Shown piece by piece: positions 28,363 to 37,427 of a stretch of 64,000 bases of DNA. Numbering within the stretch: the first letter of the stretch is position 1; each line of letters begins with the position of its first letter. Made by a program: the position numbers and the translations under genes. The notes under the pieces were generated by a model. It had not been told where the DNA came from. It did no database searches and saw nothing but the letters and a program-made list of their open reading frames with translations. The stretch lies in contig NZ_PJIL01000002.1 of NCBI RefSeq assembly GCF_002929335.1, positions 124,001-188,000 of the forward strand, given 5' to 3'. The DNA is from Arthrobacter sp. Y81. GTDB lineage: Bacteria; Actinomycetota; Actinomycetes; Actinomycetales; Micrococcaceae.

Positions 28363-28466
28363 GGTGCCTTCCCGTAAATGAGCTCTGAGCTAGGTTATCG
28401 TGCCGGATGGCCAAAGGTGTCATTTCCCCGGCCCGTACGTGCAGCCCTGAGGCTGCGGTTGCATGC

Positions 28467-28500
28467 AAAAGGGGCGGCCACCGAAGTGACCACCCCTTTG
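28467..28500 (-). terminator. Terminator hairpin between tsf and pyrH
   Basis: A 14-bp stem with two mismatches lies just beyond the tsf stop. The minus strand continues into TTTTGC. It would separate rpsB-tsf from pyrH-frr-cdsA, at least in part. Confidence 0.65.
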
Positions 28501-28509
28501 CGTGTCTAA

Positions 28510-29346
28510 CTAGGAACCGACGCGGAAACGCGCGAAGGCCGTAGCCTTGACGCCGGCCTCGTCGAGGATCTGCGCCACAGACTTCTTGGCGTCCTTGGCG
28601 AATGCCTGGTCAACCAGCACCTCGCCCTTGAAGAAGCCCGTAACACGGCCTTCCACAATCTTGGTCATGGCTGCTTCGGGCTTGCCCTCAGCCTTGGCCG
28701 TTTCCTCGGCGATGCGGCGCTCGGACTCAACGAGCTCAGCCGGAACGTCTTCGCGGGTCAGGTAGTTCGGAGCCATCGCGGCAACGTGGACAGCAACGTC
28801 GTGTGCTGCTGTTGCGGCTGCGTCGCCTTCGCCCTCAACGGCGAACAGGACGCCGACCTGGGCCGGGAGGTCCTTGGAGGTCTTGTGCAGGTAGGCGTCG
28901 ACAGTGCCGCCCTCGATGCGGGCAATACGGCGGACAACAACCTTTTCGCCGAGGACTGCGCCCTCTTCGACAACAACCTCGGACAGCGGCTTGCCGTCAA
29001 CCTCGGTGGCCAGCAGGGTTTCGATGTCGGCAGCGCCTGACTCGACCGCGATGGCCAGGACCTTGTCGGCGAGCTGGATGAACTTGTCAGCCTTTGCCAC
29101 GAAGTCGGTCTCGCAGTTGACTTCGATCATCACGCCAACGCCGCCGTCAACCTTGGCAGCAACCAGGCCTTCTGCGGTGGAGCGGCCTTCACGCTTGGTA
29201 GCGCCCTTCAGGCCCTTGATGCGGATGATCTCGATGGCCTTTTCGGCGTCACCGTTGGCTTCGTCAAGAGCCTTCTTGACATCCATCATGCCGGCGCCAG
29301 TGCGCTCACGCAGAGCCTTGATATCAGCGGCAGTGTAGTTCGCCAT
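28510..29346 (-). CDS. tsf: Elongation factor Ts
   Basis: Nucleotide exchange factor for EF-Tu. The 278-residue protein starts with MANYTAADIKALRERTGAGMMDVKKALDEANGD, then GATKREGRSTAEGLVAAKV and VEVNCETDFVAK-type MIEVNCETDFVAKAD. Length is standard for actinobacteria. Confidence 0.97.
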   Translation of the reverse strand: MANYTAADIKALRERTGAGMMDVKKALDEANGDAEKAIEIIRIKGLKGATKREGRSTAEGLVAAKVDGGVGVMIEVNCETDFVAKADKFIQLADKVLAIAVESGAADIETLLATEVDGKPLSEVVVEEGAVLGEKVVVRRIARIEGGTVDAYLHKTSKDLPAQVGVLFAVEGEGDAAATAAHDVAVHVAAMAPNYLTREDVPAELVESERRIAEETAKAEGKPEAAMTKIVEGRVTGFFKGEVLVDQAFAKDAKKSVAQILDEAGVKATAFARFRVGS

Positions 29347-29385
29347 GTGAACCCCTCTGTCTAGAAATTTTGTGTGGTGTACGGA

Positions 29386-29458
29386 CTGACAGGACGGCAG
29401 CCCACCAAGTGAGCGGCCATCCTGTCAGAAACCCCCGGCACTGCGGACAGTGCCGGGG
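29386..29458 (-). terminator. Two hairpins between rpsB and tsf (attenuator-like)
   Basis: A perfect 11-bp stem (29433-29443 with 29448-29458, loop CGGA) is followed on the minus strand by GGGTTTCT. A second stem (29386-29397 with 29417-29428) lies further on. Together they could lower read-through from rpsB into tsf. Confidence 0.55.
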
Positions 29459-29481
29459 ATGGTCCAGATTTACTTGTCTGC

Positions 29482-30393
29482 CTACTTGGCAGCGTCGGCT
29501 TCGCCGGCGGCGGCTTCGGTTTCCTCGGCAGCTGCCGGGGCTTCCTCTGCAGCTGCGGGCGCTTCTTCAGCAGCGGGCGCTTCTTCAGCAGCCGGAGCTT
29601 CTGTGGCGGCGGGAGCTTCTTCAGACTTGCTGCCTTCGAGGAGCTCGCGCTCCCACTCGGCCAGCGGCTCTTCCGGAGCTTCCGTGGTGCCGGTTGCGCG
29701 CTGGTTACGGGCGATGAGGCCCTCAGCAACAGCGTCAGCAACAACGCGGGTCAGCAGGTTGACGGAGCGGATGGCGTCGTCGTTGCCCGGGATCGGGAAG
29801 TCGACTTCGTCCGGATCGCAGTTGGTGTCCAGGATGGCAACAACCGGGATGTTCAGCTTCTTGGCCTCGTCAACGGCGAGGTGTTCCTTCTTGGTGTCCA
29901 CGATCCAGAGCACGGAAGGTGCCTTGGTCAGGTTGCGGATACCGCCGAGGTTGGTCTCGAGCTTGGTGAGTTCACGGCGAAGGAGCAGCAGTTCCTTCTT
30001 GGTGTACGCCGAGCCGGCGACGTCGTCGAAGTCGATCTCTTCGAGTTCCTTCATGCGCTGGATACGCTTGGAGACCGTCTGGAAGTTGGTCAGCATACCG
30101 CCGAGCCAACGCTGGTTGACGTACGGCTGGCCAACGCGGGTGGCCTGCTCGGCGATGGATTCCTGCGCCTGCTTCTTGGTACCGACGAAGAGAACGGTGC
30201 CGCCGTGTGCAACGGTGGCCTTTACGAACTCGTAGGCACGGTCGATGTAGGACAGCGACTGCTGCAGGTCAATGATGTAGATGCCGTTGCGCTCCGTGAA
30301 GATGAATCGCTTCATCTTCGGGTTCCAACGACGGGTCTGGTGTCCAAAGTGGACGCCGCTGTCAAGCAGCTGGCGCATAGTTACGACGGGCAT
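29482..30393 (-). CDS. rpsB: 30S ribosomal protein S2
   Basis: A 303-residue S2 protein with the signatures [23 protein letters not shown] at the start and [25 protein letters not shown] near residue 185. It is longer than the usual 240-260 residues: after about residue 245 it has an acidic Ala/Glu/Pro repeat tail (EEAPAAE units), a feature seen in actinobacterial S2. A GGAAGGAGC site precedes the ATG. Confidence 0.96.
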   Translation of the reverse strand: MPVVTMRQLLDSGVHFGHQTRRWNPKMKRFIFTERNGIYIIDLQQSLSYIDRAYEFVKATVAHGGTVLFVGTKKQAQESIAEQATRVGQPYVNQRWLGGMLTNFQTVSKRIQRMKELEEIDFDDVAGSAYTKKELLLLRRELTKLETNLGGIRNLTKAPSVLWIVDTKKEHLAVDEAKKLNIPVVAILDTNCDPDEVDFPIPGNDDAIRSVNLLTRVVADAVAEGLIARNQRATGTTEAPEEPLAEWERELLEGSKSEEAPAATEAPAAEEAPAAEEAPAAAEEAPAAAEETEAAAGEADAAK

Positions 30394-30867
30394 GCCGACG
30401 CTCCTTCCGGCAGGTCATTCATGAGAGAACCCAAGGCTCTCTTACCCTGCCAATAGTTGACGGTTGATTAGCTTCACCCAGGCGGGCGTTGCTCCTGGCA
30501 TCCACTGCGCTTCCCATCCGGGCCATAGGGCACGGACCGCAGGAGGCACAGTCCTTCGCAGCGGAAGTTTTGGCTTCGTATGAGGAGGGCTGGATACGCG
30601 TAGTCAGCCACTGCTCCCCCACACCTCTGAATGAGACGTGCTGACTAGAACGGCCTGGAGGACCAAGCGACCCGAAAGTACTTGAACCGCCGGCCGGGCA
30701 TCGTTGAGGGCACAGCAAACTGCTCCGTCAAGTGTACTACAGCGGCCCCGCCGGATCGGACCATTTCCGGGCCCGCCGCACCGCCATTTTCCGGACTCTT
30801 TTCCGGCTTGTCCACATAACGCTACGCGCCCCTGTCAGCGAATGCGCGGGGCAGGCAGGCTGAGGGA
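30394..30867. other. Non-coding region upstream of rpsB
   Basis: 474 bases between rpsB and the divergent M23 gene. It should hold both promoters and the rpsB leader. A TTGACG and a TACACT box on the minus strand lie near 30724-30735 but do not form a well-spaced pair. No convincing gene or RNA structure was found. Confidence 0.4.
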
Positions 30868-31395
30868 ATGAAAGCCCGGATCCTGATGGCAACACTTGTA
30901 TTGGCCGCGTCCGCGACGGCCCCGGTTTCCGAGGCCGCCTCCAGTGCGGCGGCCGGACCCTCCGCCGCCCCGACAGCGGGCTGGAGCTGGCCCCTGACAC
31001 CCAGGCCGGCAGTGCTCCGCGCGTTCGACCCGCCGGACAAGCCGTGGATGAGCGGGCACCGCGGCGTGGATCTCCAGGCGGCGGCCGACGGCGGCCCGGT
31101 CACCGCACCGGAGTCGGGAACCGTCAGCTTCGTGGGCATGGTGGTGGACCGTCCGGTGATCACCATCGATCACGGCAATGGGCTCCGCAGCAGTTTCGAG
31201 CCGGTGGAAAGCGGCCTGGCGGCCGGCGCCACAGTGTCGAAGGGGGACGTCCTCGGGACGGTACTGCCGGGCCACTGCGCAGCGACGCCGTGCGTGCACT
31301 GGGGCGTGCGGCGGGGCGAGGAATACATCAATCCGCTGTCCCTGGTGACAGACCTGCGGCCCTCGATCCTGCTTCCCCTGCTGGTGCCGGGATGA
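30868..31395 (+). CDS. Secreted M23 (LytM-like) peptidase-domain protein
   Basis: A 175-residue protein with a signal peptide ending near AASSAAA (about 24-28) and one M23 domain. Zinc-site motifs are GHRGVDLQAA (HxxxD) and CVHWGVRRG. The second motif lacks the first His of the usual HxH (Cys stands in its place), as in a common actinobacterial subgroup, so full peptidase activity is uncertain. It would act on, or bind, cell-wall peptidoglycan. Confidence 0.82.
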   Translation: MKARILMATLVLAASATAPVSEAASSAAAGPSAAPTAGWSWPLTPRPAVLRAFDPPDKPWMSGHRGVDLQAAADGGPVTAPESGTVSFVGMVVDRPVITIDHGNGLRSSFEPVESGLAAGATVSKGDVLGTVLPGHCAATPCVHWGVRRGEEYINPLSLVTDLRPSILLPLLVPG

Positions 31396-31405
31396 GGATG
31401 AGGGG

Positions 31406-32596
31406 CTAGACGATTGCCGAAATGCCGGTGATCGCGCGGCCGGTCACCAGGGTGTTGATTTCGTGCGTGCCTTCGTAGGAGTAGATGGCTTCGGCATCCG
31501 AGAAGATCTTGGCCATCTCGAAGTCGGTGACGATGCCGTTGCCGCCGAGGAGGCTGCGGCCGATAGCCACGCTTTCGCGCATTCTGGCCGTCGTAAAGGC
31601 CTTGGCGAGGGCGGACTGCTCGTCCCTGGCTTCGCCCGCGTCTTCGAGTTGCGACAGCCGGACCATCATGCCCATCGAGCTGACGGCGTTGCCGAGGATC
31701 TGCACGAGCTGGTTCTGGACCAGCTGGAAGGACGCGATGGGCCGGCCGAACTGGCTGCGTTCCACTGCATAGCGCCGGGCGACATCGAAGGCTGCGAGCT
31801 GCTGGCCGACGGCCTGCCAGGCCACGGCGAGCCGGGTTACCTTCAGGACCTTATTGGTGTCCCGGAAGCTGTTGGCGTTGGCGAGCTTGAAGAAGTCCGG
31901 CACCACGACGTTCTCGAGCGTGATGTCGGCGTTCTGGACGGTGCGCAGGGAGATCTTGTTTTCGATCTTCGTGGCGCTGTAGCCCTCGGTCGCCGTGTCC
32001 ACGAGGAAGCCCTTGACCTGGTTGTCGGCGAGGTCGCGGGCGTAGATGACCACCCAGTCGGAGAACGTGGCGTTGCCGATCCAGCGCTTGGCGCCATTGA
32101 GGATCCAGCTGTCACCCTCGCGGCGGGCAGTGGTGCGGGTGCCGCCGGCGACATCGGAGCCGCCGAGCGGCTCAGTGAGGCCGAAGGCGCCGATCTTCCG
32201 AAGCGAGTAGATATCCGGCAGCCATGCCTCCTGCTGCTCCTGCGAGGCGAGGGCCTCGATGGACCCGGTGAACAGACCGTCATGGACGCCCATGAACGTG
32301 GCGATGGACGTGTCCGCGCGGGTGACCTCGGCGTGCAGGATGCCGGCGAAAAGGTTGGAGTAGCCCTGGCGCCTAACGGGGCTGACGAGGTCGATCTCCG
32401 CCAGCTTCGGAATCAGGTCCATCGGGAACTCGCCGCGGTTCCAGCAGTCGACCGCGATCGGCTTGACCTCGCGCGCCAGGAACTCCCGGACTTCGGCCAG
32501 CCGGTCCCCCTCTTTGCCGCTGAGCAACTGCTCGAAGGCGAAGAAGTCGCCGTCAGCATACGGCAGGTTGTTGATGTCGATTGCAGCTTTGGACAT
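31406..32596 (-). CDS. Acyl-CoA dehydrogenase, glutaryl-CoA dehydrogenase-like
   Basis: A 396-residue dehydrogenase. GAFGLTEPLGGSDVAGGTRTTA and KRWIGNATFSDWVVIYAR match the glutaryl-CoA dehydrogenase subgroup. So does the C-terminal AEAIYSYEGTHEINTLVTGRAITG with its catalytic Glu. It likely oxidises glutaryl-CoA or a related acyl-CoA. It stands alone and is transcribed toward the M23 gene. The last chromosomal gene before the integrated element. Confidence 0.85.
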   Translation of the reverse strand: MSKAAIDINNLPYADGDFFAFEQLLSGKEGDRLAEVREFLAREVKPIAVDCWNRGEFPMDLIPKLAEIDLVSPVRRQGYSNLFAGILHAEVTRADTSIATFMGVHDGLFTGSIEALASQEQQEAWLPDIYSLRKIGAFGLTEPLGGSDVAGGTRTTARREGDSWILNGAKRWIGNATFSDWVVIYARDLADNQVKGFLVDTATEGYSATKIENKISLRTVQNADITLENVVVPDFFKLANANSFRDTNKVLKVTRLAVAWQAVGQQLAAFDVARRYAVERSQFGRPIASFQLVQNQLVQILGNAVSSMGMMVRLSQLEDAGEARDEQSALAKAFTTARMRESVAIGRSLLGGNGIVTDFEMAKIFSDAEAIYSYEGTHEINTLVTGRAITGISAIV

Positions 32597-32727
32597 ATTG
32601 TTCCTTCACGTGTGATCAGCAGCGACCAAAGGTCCCGGACTACGAGCCAGCATAAGTTACTCACGAGTAACATACCGCAGCGGAAGAGGTCGGGCAAGCG
32701 GGCACGGGCTCTTTGCGGCAAAAGAAA

Positions 32728-32769
32728 AAGGAGCCGCGGCCGATGTCTGAACATCGGCCGCGGCTCCTT
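32728..32769 (-). terminator. Strong minus-strand terminator, originally of the tRNA gene
   Basis: A perfect 19-bp stem (32728-32746 with 32751-32769, loop CTGA) is followed on the minus strand by CTTTTTCTTTT. It lies about 90 bp beyond attL, where the 3' end of the CAU tRNA was before the element inserted. It therefore looks like the original terminator of that tRNA, now 23 kb away from it. Confidence 0.8.
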
Positions 32770-32860
32770 GGCACAGGCTCCTTGGCACAGACCGTCTTGG
32801 GCCTGGCGCTCCTGGTACAGGATTCCTGCCCCGCCGGGGAGGGCGGAGACGGGAAGTTTC

Positions 32861-32906
32861 GTAGGGCTACTCGGACTTGAACCGAGGACCTTAGGATTAT
32901 GAGTCC
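32861..32906. repeat. attL: 46-bp direct repeat (tRNA 3' half)
   Basis: Identical over 46 bases to 55956-56001. It covers the T-arm, variable loop, acceptor 3' strand and the anticodon-proximal part of the CAU tRNA, but not its 5' half, so no tRNA can be made here. Confidence 0.93.
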
Positions 32907-32946
32907 TTCGATAGTTTGGCGTCAATAAAGGGAAGTTGGCATTGTG

Positions 32947-32966
32947 ACTATCCTGCCACTATCCAC
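32947..32966. repeat. Integrase arm-type site pair, left
   Basis: ACTATCC at 32947 and ACTATCCAC at 32958 are direct repeats 11 bp apart. The same pair with the same 11-bp spacing and orientation is at 55808-55827 near attR. They are the likely arm-binding sites for the integrase N-terminal domain. Confidence 0.6.
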
Positions 32967-32970
32967 CGGC

Positions 32971-34125
32971 TTATAGAGTTAGCTTGGCATCCAACCTTGC
33001 CGCGCTCTCGTGAAGGTCCTCATCGAACAACCCTGCGTAGGTATCCAGCGTGAGAACCGCCGTGGCGTGTCCCGCTATCCGCTGCACAACTTTCACATTT
33101 GAGCCTACGCGGATGTGCAGACTGACGGCAGTATGTCGCAGGTCATGCGGCGTCAGTGTGGGAAATCCTGGCAGGTCGGTGCGGGCCGCTTTTACTAGCG
33201 GAGTGAACACGTCGCGGCGGAAGTTCTCAGCGCGAAGCGTCAGCCCGCGAGGCGACGTAAACACGCGCTCGTCAGGCCTGCGGCCTTCCACCGCAAGCGC
33301 TAGCCGCTTTGCCAGCTTCCTGGGCAGCGGCACAACCCGCGCCTTGCCGCTCTTAGGCGACTTCTCAACGCGGCCTCCCAGATCCTTGGGAACGTCTGAG
33401 ATGGAGGCCTCAACACTCATATAGGGATTGACGCCAAGGATAAGGTTTCCGACGCGGAGCGCTGCCAGCTCACCGAACCGCAAGCCGCAAAGGCCAGCCG
33501 TGAGGATCATGTCCTCATATGGCCCCGCCTTGCTGGCGAAGGCGGCAAGTTGCTCCATTGTCAGGTAGACGTGGTCCGTCCTCTTCTCCACCCTTGGCAT
33601 GTAGTCGATGGAACCATCGCGGAGCTTGGCCGGATTGGCGGGCAGGAGGTTGAGCCGAACCGCGTAGCCCAGCAGCTGGGAAAACAGCTTGGCAACCTGG
33701 CGCTTCGTGCTGGCCCCTGCGGGGCTGCCGTCGGACTCGAGTGCATTGATCCAGTCAGAGACGTTCGCATATCGGATGCTGGCTAGCGGAGTGTGGCCCC
33801 AGCGTGGTTCCACATATTTGGCGTACTGCGCCCGGTGCTTGGCGTGCGTGGCCGGCGCCCACGGCTTACCACGAGCGCTGACGCTGAGCTTGAACGTGAC
33901 GAACTGCTTGTTCAGTTGCGAGACGGTCATAGCCTTAGCCCTCGACATGTCGAGATGCGTGCCGCTGGACACTGCCAACGTCTGCTCTCGATAGTGCGCT
34001 TCGGCTTCCTTCTTTGTGCGGAAGCGCGGCTGTCGCCGAGCCCCGGAAGCATCGCGATAGTCAGCAACCCACGGCTTGACCGTGGGCTTCTCCGGAAACC
34101 GCTCTCGCGCATCGTAAACAGCCAT
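32971..34125 (-). CDS. int: Tyrosine integrase (phage type)
   Basis: A 384-residue integrase. An N-terminal arm-binding region with basic/aromatic residues (about 12-55: KPWVADYRDASGARRQPRFRTKKEAEAHYR) is followed by a SAM-like core-binding domain (65-165). The catalytic domain has Arg216 in GLCGLRFGEL, Lys about 259, HDLRHTA (His327, Arg330), GHA (His353) and the nucleophile Tyr363 in LDTYAGLF. All catalytic residues are present, so it should be active. It is 65 bp from attL and transcribed toward it. Confidence 0.95.
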   Translation of the reverse strand: MAVYDARERFPEKPTVKPWVADYRDASGARRQPRFRTKKEAEAHYREQTLAVSSGTHLDMSRAKAMTVSQLNKQFVTFKLSVSARGKPWAPATHAKHRAQYAKYVEPRWGHTPLASIRYANVSDWINALESDGSPAGASTKRQVAKLFSQLLGYAVRLNLLPANPAKLRDGSIDYMPRVEKRTDHVYLTMEQLAAFASKAGPYEDMILTAGLCGLRFGELAALRVGNLILGVNPYMSVEASISDVPKDLGGRVEKSPKSGKARVVPLPRKLAKRLALAVEGRRPDERVFTSPRGLTLRAENFRRDVFTPLVKAARTDLPGFPTLTPHDLRHTAVSLHIRVGSNVKVVQRIAGHATAVLTLDTYAGLFDEDLHESAARLDAKLTL

Positions 34126-34400
34126 GCCAACTATCCTAGGTCAGGCTATCCAGAAAGACCCCTGATCTAGCCCGTCCAGGGGCATGCTATAAACGATTCG
34201 AGATTACGCCTGCCCGCACGGCATAATTGTGCAAGTGGTACAGGAGTTCCCAAAGGTTCCTTCTGATACCCCACACCCCCTCCCTTGATCATTTGGAGTC
34301 CGCATGCTCAGCACGTTCCCGCCGCGCAGTAGACGCAACGCATTCCGCCGTTGTGCAACTTTGCTTGGCCCTGGGGCCAAGCCTGTGCGCTGGGAGTCCG

Positions 34401-34592
34401 ATGAACGAGGAATTGCTCGAACCTGAATACCTGAACCGCAAGCAGGTTGCTGTCCTGCTTGGCGTCTCCGAGAAGTGGCTAGCCCAAACCGGCAAGGAAT
34501 CAGGTCCGCCCCGCTTCCGCTTCGGCGGCATGATCCGCTATCACGTCGCGGACGTGAGGAACTGGGCCAAGCAGCAGAAGGTGACCGCGTAA
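34401..34592 (+). CDS. Excisionase/AlpA-like helix-turn-helix protein
   Basis: A 63-residue MerR-type winged-helix protein. YLNRKQVAVLLGVSEKWLAQT is the helix-turn-helix, and PPRFRFGGMIRYHVADVRNWAKQ is the wing and final helix typical of phage excisionases and AlpA. It diverges from the integrase across 275 bases of probable promoter DNA. The next gene overlaps its stop (TAATG). A paralogue is at 53965-54144. Confidence 0.85.
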   Translation: MNEELLEPEYLNRKQVAVLLGVSEKWLAQTGKESGPPRFRFGGMIRYHVADVRNWAKQQKVTA

Positions 34593-35095
34593 TGACGGCC
34601 GCCGGCTGCCTGGCGCAGGTGGAGCCCTGTGAGGCCCCCGCAGGGGCCCTGCGGAGGGTACGTGATGCAGCGGCGCGGCGGGCGCTGCCCTATTTCCACA
34701 AAGACTCGTACCTGTCAGCAGTTGCGGCGGCCCCGCTGCTTGCTTCCGAGAAGCGCACCATGGCCGCGTTGCTGGAAACGGTAAACCCTGACGGCTTCAC
34801 TGCCGTAGACCGCGAGACCGTGGCCGTCGACACAGGGCAGACCGTCAAGACCGTCTCCCGGCACTGGCAGCAAGCCAGGGCCGCAGCACTACTGGCAAGC
34901 AAGGCGAGGTTCAACAACTCCAGCGTGCACCTGGCCACCGTGCCGGGATCGGGCGCCGCCTTCCCCGCGGGCTGGGCAGTTGCCCCACCGCTGCAAGGGC
35001 ACTTCTGGACGGACGCCGAGCTTGCATGGTGGGACTCTGACGCTTCCCTCTGTGGCAAGAATGCGCCGTGGGGAAACGCTCATCCACCCTTCTAG
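34592..35095 (+). CDS. Hypothetical protein, possible winged-helix DNA-binding domain
   Basis: A 167-residue protein translationally coupled to the excisionase-like gene. Residues about 50-115 (KRTMAALLETVNPDGFTAVDRETVAVDTGQTVKTVSRHWQQARAA) look like a winged helix with recognition helix near QTVKTVSRHW. The C-terminus is Trp-rich. It could be a replication or transcription regulator of the element; function not recognised. Confidence 0.7.
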   Translation: MTAAGCLAQVEPCEAPAGALRRVRDAAARRALPYFHKDSYLSAVAAAPLLASEKRTMAALLETVNPDGFTAVDRETVAVDTGQTVKTVSRHWQQARAAALLASKARFNNSSVHLATVPGSGAAFPAGWAVAPPLQGHFWTDAELAWWDSDASLCGKNAPWGNAHPPF

Positions 35096-35097
35096 CT

Positions 35098-35350
35098 AAA
35101 TGTCCTTCTATATATAGGACTAGCTGCTGAACACGGCTCCGCCGGTTCAGCTCCAGAGGAAGAAGACACGAGTGGCTACGCAGCCACTGGGCAATGAGGT
35201 CGCCATTTCACCCCACCAACAAGCGGGGCGCAGGCCCCCCAAGGGCCGCAGCGCCGAGGGTTGGCCGGTGACTGTCGATGATGTTGCCACTGCTGCTGCA
35301 TGCGCGTCGGCGCCAGCCGTAAGCGCGTTTGCCTCAGCCTGACGTGCCCA
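35098..35350 (+). repeat. Copy 1 of a duplicated regulatory segment
   Basis: The first 66 bases (from AAATGTCCTTCTATATA to AGAGGAAGA) are nearly identical to 49755-49819, and similarity continues in patches to GGCGCCAGCCGTAAGC and TGACGTGCCC near 35350. It contains a palindrome around GTCCT...AGGAC with a TATATA centre, then a hairpin (CTGAAC with GTTCAG around CGGCTCCGCCG). Copy 1 leads into the small gene at 35172. Confidence 0.75.
35172..35342 (+). CDS. Small protein of 56 residues
   Basis: The GTG start has an AGAGGAAGA site eight bases upstream. The product begins MATQPLGNEVAISPHQQAGRR and ends in an Ala/Ser-rich segment. The homologous stretch in the second repeat copy keeps N-Q-F-A-L-S-P but has no standard start and a shifted frame, so it seems broken there. 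No function recognised; it might be chance coding in a regulatory repeat. Confidence 0.45.
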   Translation: MATQPLGNEVAISPHQQAGRRPPKGRSAEGWPVTVDDVATAAACASAPAVSAFASA

Positions 35351-35364
35351 TAGGCCGTGCGCCG

Positions 35365-35916
35365 TTATTCCCCCTGAGGTCTGGATGTCGACATTCCGTT
35401 CTCGGTCCAGATCGCAACAGGCTTAGGGTCAGGGCACTCATCGGCCGGCTTAAAAGCAAGCTGCAAGTGCTTTTTCAGCCGAGTCGGAGAAGCAATCCAA
35501 TCCAGCGAAATGACGCAACTCCCCCAGTCTTGAGGCGGCACTATCGCCCAAAAGTCGACTGATTCCCCAGGCGGCAAAACGGCGACCCAGCCATGAGCCT
35601 GCGAATGGCCCAGTGGGCTGGAGGTTGGCGTAGTCATCCCACAACTTCCTGAGGTCACTTTCATCGTGAGCCTGAAGGCACTGGCGTCACCTGCGTTGGC
35701 GAGCTTCCCACGCACGGAGATATGGCCTCTGGGAAAATGCGGTTGGTTTGAGTGCTCGTCCACGATATGGGCGTACACGTCATATACCCAGTCGGCCTCC
35801 GCCCTGGACCGGTTACGCGCCCAACTGCCTATTGCCCACGCCAGCCCGGTGCTCAGTGCAGTTGCGGCCGCAACGGACGCGGCCACTGCCTGCCAGAACA
35901 CCTCTGCATCATTCAT
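35365..35916 (-). CDS. Hypothetical protein with N-terminal membrane anchor
   Basis: A 183-residue protein with one membrane segment (about 8-30: VAASVAAATALSTGLAWAIGSWA) and a soluble domain with beta-rich character (HISVRGKLANAGDASAFRLTMKV, then VAVLPPGESVDFWAIVP). Cargo gene of the element, convergent with none and divergent from 35971. Function not recognised. Confidence 0.65.
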   Translation of the reverse strand: MNDAEVFWQAVAASVAAATALSTGLAWAIGSWARNRSRAEADWVYDVYAHIVDEHSNQPHFPRGHISVRGKLANAGDASAFRLTMKVTSGSCGMTTPTSSPLGHSQAHGWVAVLPPGESVDFWAIVPPQDWGSCVISLDWIASPTRLKKHLQLAFKPADECPDPKPVAIWTENGMSTSRPQGE

Positions 35917-35970
35917 GAATCGAAGCCTACCTGCGGCCTGCGTGTCGGCCCATCGTGAGAGGCTCTGCTT

Positions 35971-36504
35971 ATGGTTCTAGATTTTGGGGATTCCGGTAAC
36001 GGCCCGGAGGTCCTTTGGGCTGGGATGTTCACGCTAGTGGCTGTTATTGGGTCGGTGCTGCTTGCCCTGTGGTCCCAGCGCAGGGATTTCAACCGACGAG
36101 AAGCGGAGATGAAGTCCGCCTTCGAAGCACAAGAACAGGCGCAGTGGTCCGGCTGGCGTCGGCACATGGCCGAACGCTGCATGGCACTGATCTCTAAAGT
36201 AGCGGACCTCGCGACGGACAGAGTGGATGGCGGCGACTACTTCCGCATCCTGCATGAAACCGAGGAGCTGGACTCGCTACTTCACCTTGATTGCCACGAG
36301 GGCGGCGCCGCCCTGGGAGACTGGATTCGCGCTCAGGTTTCCGCGATGCTCGAGCTGGACGAGCGCAGCGTCGACAAAATCAGCGACCTTTACAATCTCG
36401 CCGCAACTGCCCGCAGGCAAATCACGGACTGGGCTGTAGACCCATCGTCCATGGTTGATGACGCCGCCTTGATGTCTATGGCAACGGCCCCTCACGTCCA
36501 CTGA
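35971..36504 (+). CDS. Hypothetical membrane-anchored helical protein
   Basis: A 177-residue protein with one membrane segment (about 14-35) followed by a charged helical region with coiled-coil character (RRDFNRREAEMKSAFEAQEQAQWSGWRRHMAERCMALI). It diverges from the anchored protein at 35365-35916 with a 54-base gap. The two may form an envelope pair. Function not recognised. Confidence 0.65.
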   Translation: MVLDFGDSGNGPEVLWAGMFTLVAVIGSVLLALWSQRRDFNRREAEMKSAFEAQEQAQWSGWRRHMAERCMALISKVADLATDRVDGGDYFRILHETEELDSLLHLDCHEGGAALGDWIRAQVSAMLELDERSVDKISDLYNLAATARRQITDWAVDPSSMVDDAALMSMATAPHVH

Positions 36505-36665
36505 CGCCGTCCTCGGACGGCGCTCCAGTGGCAGCTTCCGCCCAAGAGTCTTCGGGAGGCGCAACAACGGATACCGGCTCAAAGCCAACTGGCGGCGCAG
36601 GGGTGGGCGGCACCGAGACAGGGGATGGAAGTGTGTAGCATGTGGGTACAAGGGAGGGGGGCGGC

Positions 36666-37427
36666 ATGGAGCACAACGAGGTGAGACTCAAGATATTGGG
36701 TGCGCCCAACTCTATCGACGTCCGTGCCCTCCACAGGTCGCTGGGCGGCTTGATAGACCTGCTTCATGGCGCAACAGAGTCGCATTGGCTGATTTCTGAT
36801 CTGAAGGTGTCCAGCGCTCTCGTTGAGGTTCGTCCTGATGAAGACTTGGATTGGCATGCTGCCTTTGCTGAAATTACCGACGGCCTGCGCCACCTCGAAA
36901 CCACTTCTTCCACGCCCGCAGATTGGGGCGATTCCATGCTTGAGGCCGTTGTGCAGGCGGGCGGTCTAAGCAAGTTCGCAGGGGTTGAGGGCGTCGAATT
37001 GACCGTTGGGGCCGGTGAGGCAATTCGCTTAGACGGAGAAATTGTTGCTAACGCGTCACGTGCTCTAAAGGCTCCAAACAAGTCCCTAGGATCGGTCGCT
37101 GGGAAGATTGACCGGTACCTTAGCCGCAGCGGGAAGAAAAACTTTGGCCTCGTTGATGAGAGCACGGGCAAGTCCGTCAAGGTCGCCTTCTCAGCCCAGA
37201 TGGAAGCCCGCGTGGTTGAGGCCATTGGCAAGCAAGTATTGGCGTGGGGGGAACTCCGAAGGGACCATTCTGGACGAAAAGTGTCGCTCTCTTTGGAAGA
37301 TTTCGAAATAGTGCAGACAACTCGGCAGCCTGTTTCGGTTGACGAACTTGCTGGGCTGCTTGGAACGGAATGGACGAATGGTCTCAGTTCCGTCGAATGG
37401 GTTAGGAAACAGCGTGACGAGGACTGA
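36666..37427 (+). CDS. Partner/antitoxin candidate of PIN-domain protein
   Basis: A 253-residue protein of unknown function. Residues about 145-225 (YLSRSGKKNFGLVDESTGKSVKVAFSA... GKQVLAWGELRRDHSGRKVSLSLEDFEIV) look like a beta-barrel (OB/SH3-like) ligand domain. The ATG at 36666 has AGGGAGGGGGG before it. Its last 14 bases overlap the PIN gene, so the two are translated together. It may neutralise or guide the PIN nuclease; it is larger than typical antitoxins. Confidence 0.65.
   Translation: MEHNEVRLKILGAPNSIDVRALHRSLGGLIDLLHGATESHWLISDLKVSSALVEVRPDEDLDWHAAFAEITDGLRHLETTSSTPADWGDSMLEAVVQAGGLSKFAGVEGVELTVGAGEAIRLDGEIVANASRALKAPNKSLGSVAGKIDRYLSRSGKKNFGLVDESTGKSVKVAFSAQMEARVVEAIGKQVLAWGELRRDHSGRKVSLSLEDFEIVQTTRQPVSVDELAGLLGTEWTNGLSSVEWVRKQRDED

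Noticed and set aside
30419..30718. A 99-codon minus-strand frame upstream of rpsB
   Set aside because: It overlaps the expected leader and promoter of rpsB and has no ribosome-binding site or natural composition.
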